Assembly: GCA_016630955.3 (NCBI GenBank)
Contig: CM050002.1
Span: 868,001 to 932,000 of the forward strand
Length of the DNA stretch: 64,000 bases
DNA from: Didymella arachidicola
Lineage: Eukaryota > Ascomycota > Dothideomycetes > Pleosporales > Didymellaceae
Direction of reading: 5' to 3'
Numbering within the stretch: position 1 is the stretch's first letter; the number at the start of each line of letters is the position of its first letter. The notes under the pieces are model-generated. The model ran no database searches. It saw nothing but the letters and a program-made list of their open reading frames with translations, and was not told the DNA's origin. Shown here in pieces: positions 63,613 to 64,000 of this stretch. The translations under genes were made by a program, and so were the position numbers.

Positions 63613-64000
63613 AGGGATTGGTTGGTTGGTTGGTATTCATTTTTCGTCTAGTTGATGTGGAATAAGTCCATCATCTCGCCTCCCGAAGGGCATGTACGAC
63701 GTGCTAAGCTATGGAATTACAGTGCTGATACACTACCTTAGAAAGCATTTCTTGCCTGCGCGGGTATTGTTACCATTTCAGAACTACAGCTCCCCGTCCA
63801 GTTGGGGAGGCTAAGCGATGTATGTATATTAGGGTAATTTCCTTGCATTCTGAGGCATATATGTGCCGTAGGAGAGAGAGAAAGAGAGATCGTATGAGTG
63901 GAGGGGGTGAAGGGGTGGAGAGGTGGAGGGGTGAAGAGTGTTGCATCGATTGTGCTGGACCTAGCAGAACTAGGTGCAGGTGTTTGCTGCTGTTGCAGGG
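63613..64000 (-). mobile_element. 3' end of a second LINE copy, running off the window
   Basis: From 63613 the sequence repeats the 3' UTR seen at 58216-58610 in the same orientation: AACC-type tail, the CTCGCCTCCCGAAGGGCAT block, TTAGAAAGCATTTCTTGCCTGCG block and GTGCTGGACCTAGCAGAA block. Many differences between the two copies are C/T or G/A changes. The second copy lies head-to-tail directly upstream (in element sense) of the truncated first copy. Confidence 0.88.

Overview
The window is nuclear DNA of a filamentous ascomycete, most likely a dothideomycete of the Pleosporales type. The evidence is short (about 47-160 nt) GT-AG introns with CTAAC/CTGAC branch sites, a group III (Nik1/Os-1) hybrid histidine kinase, an FG nucleoporin Nsp1, a DUF3431 protein, fungal 'LPPELR' F-box-like proteins, and pogo/Fot1, Tc1, Copia and Tad/I-type LINE elements, some bearing RIP-like C-to-T damage. 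I do not name a species. No tRNA, rRNA or CRISPR was seen.

Layout. 1-1821: a pogo/Fot1 DNA transposon with an intact transposase, cut by the window edge. 4.4-32.5 kb is a housekeeping block: SCOC-like short coiled-coil gene (4449-5179), group III histidine kinase (8301-12351, minus), an aftiphilin/Laa2-like acidic protein (14275-15972, minus) divergent from NSP1 (16510-18713), an F-box-like gene with a decayed tandem paralogue (19300-21192), CTNNBL1 (21463-23238), a DUF3431 gene carrying one nonsense codon (25193-26155, minus), a membrane-anchored pepsin-fold protein without catalytic aspartates (26917-28829) and a mitochondrial Aim9-like phosphotransferase (30637-32486). I rebuilt exon-intron structures for all spliced genes, and each closes in frame.

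33.0-41.2 kb: a complete Copia retrotransposon (identical 122-bp LTRs, AAGAA target duplication) sits inside a small host gene and splits it after codon 13. Next to it lies a second intact pogo-type element of another family. 41.2-44.6 kb is gene-free with simple repeats.

44.6-53.2 kb is the most unusual part. A divergent pair of small four-TM protein genes occurs twice in direct tandem (44592-46439 and 49048-51103), with intron positions and phases kept. Each pair is followed by a larger plus-strand gene or pseudogene. I recognise none of these families.

53.2-64.0 kb is a transposon graveyard: a decayed coiled-coil ORF, a Tc1 element with one nonsense codon next to a 9-bp minisatellite, a pogo transposase tail, a 5'-truncated RIP-damaged LINE inserted in that tail, and the 3' end of a second LINE copy running off the window.
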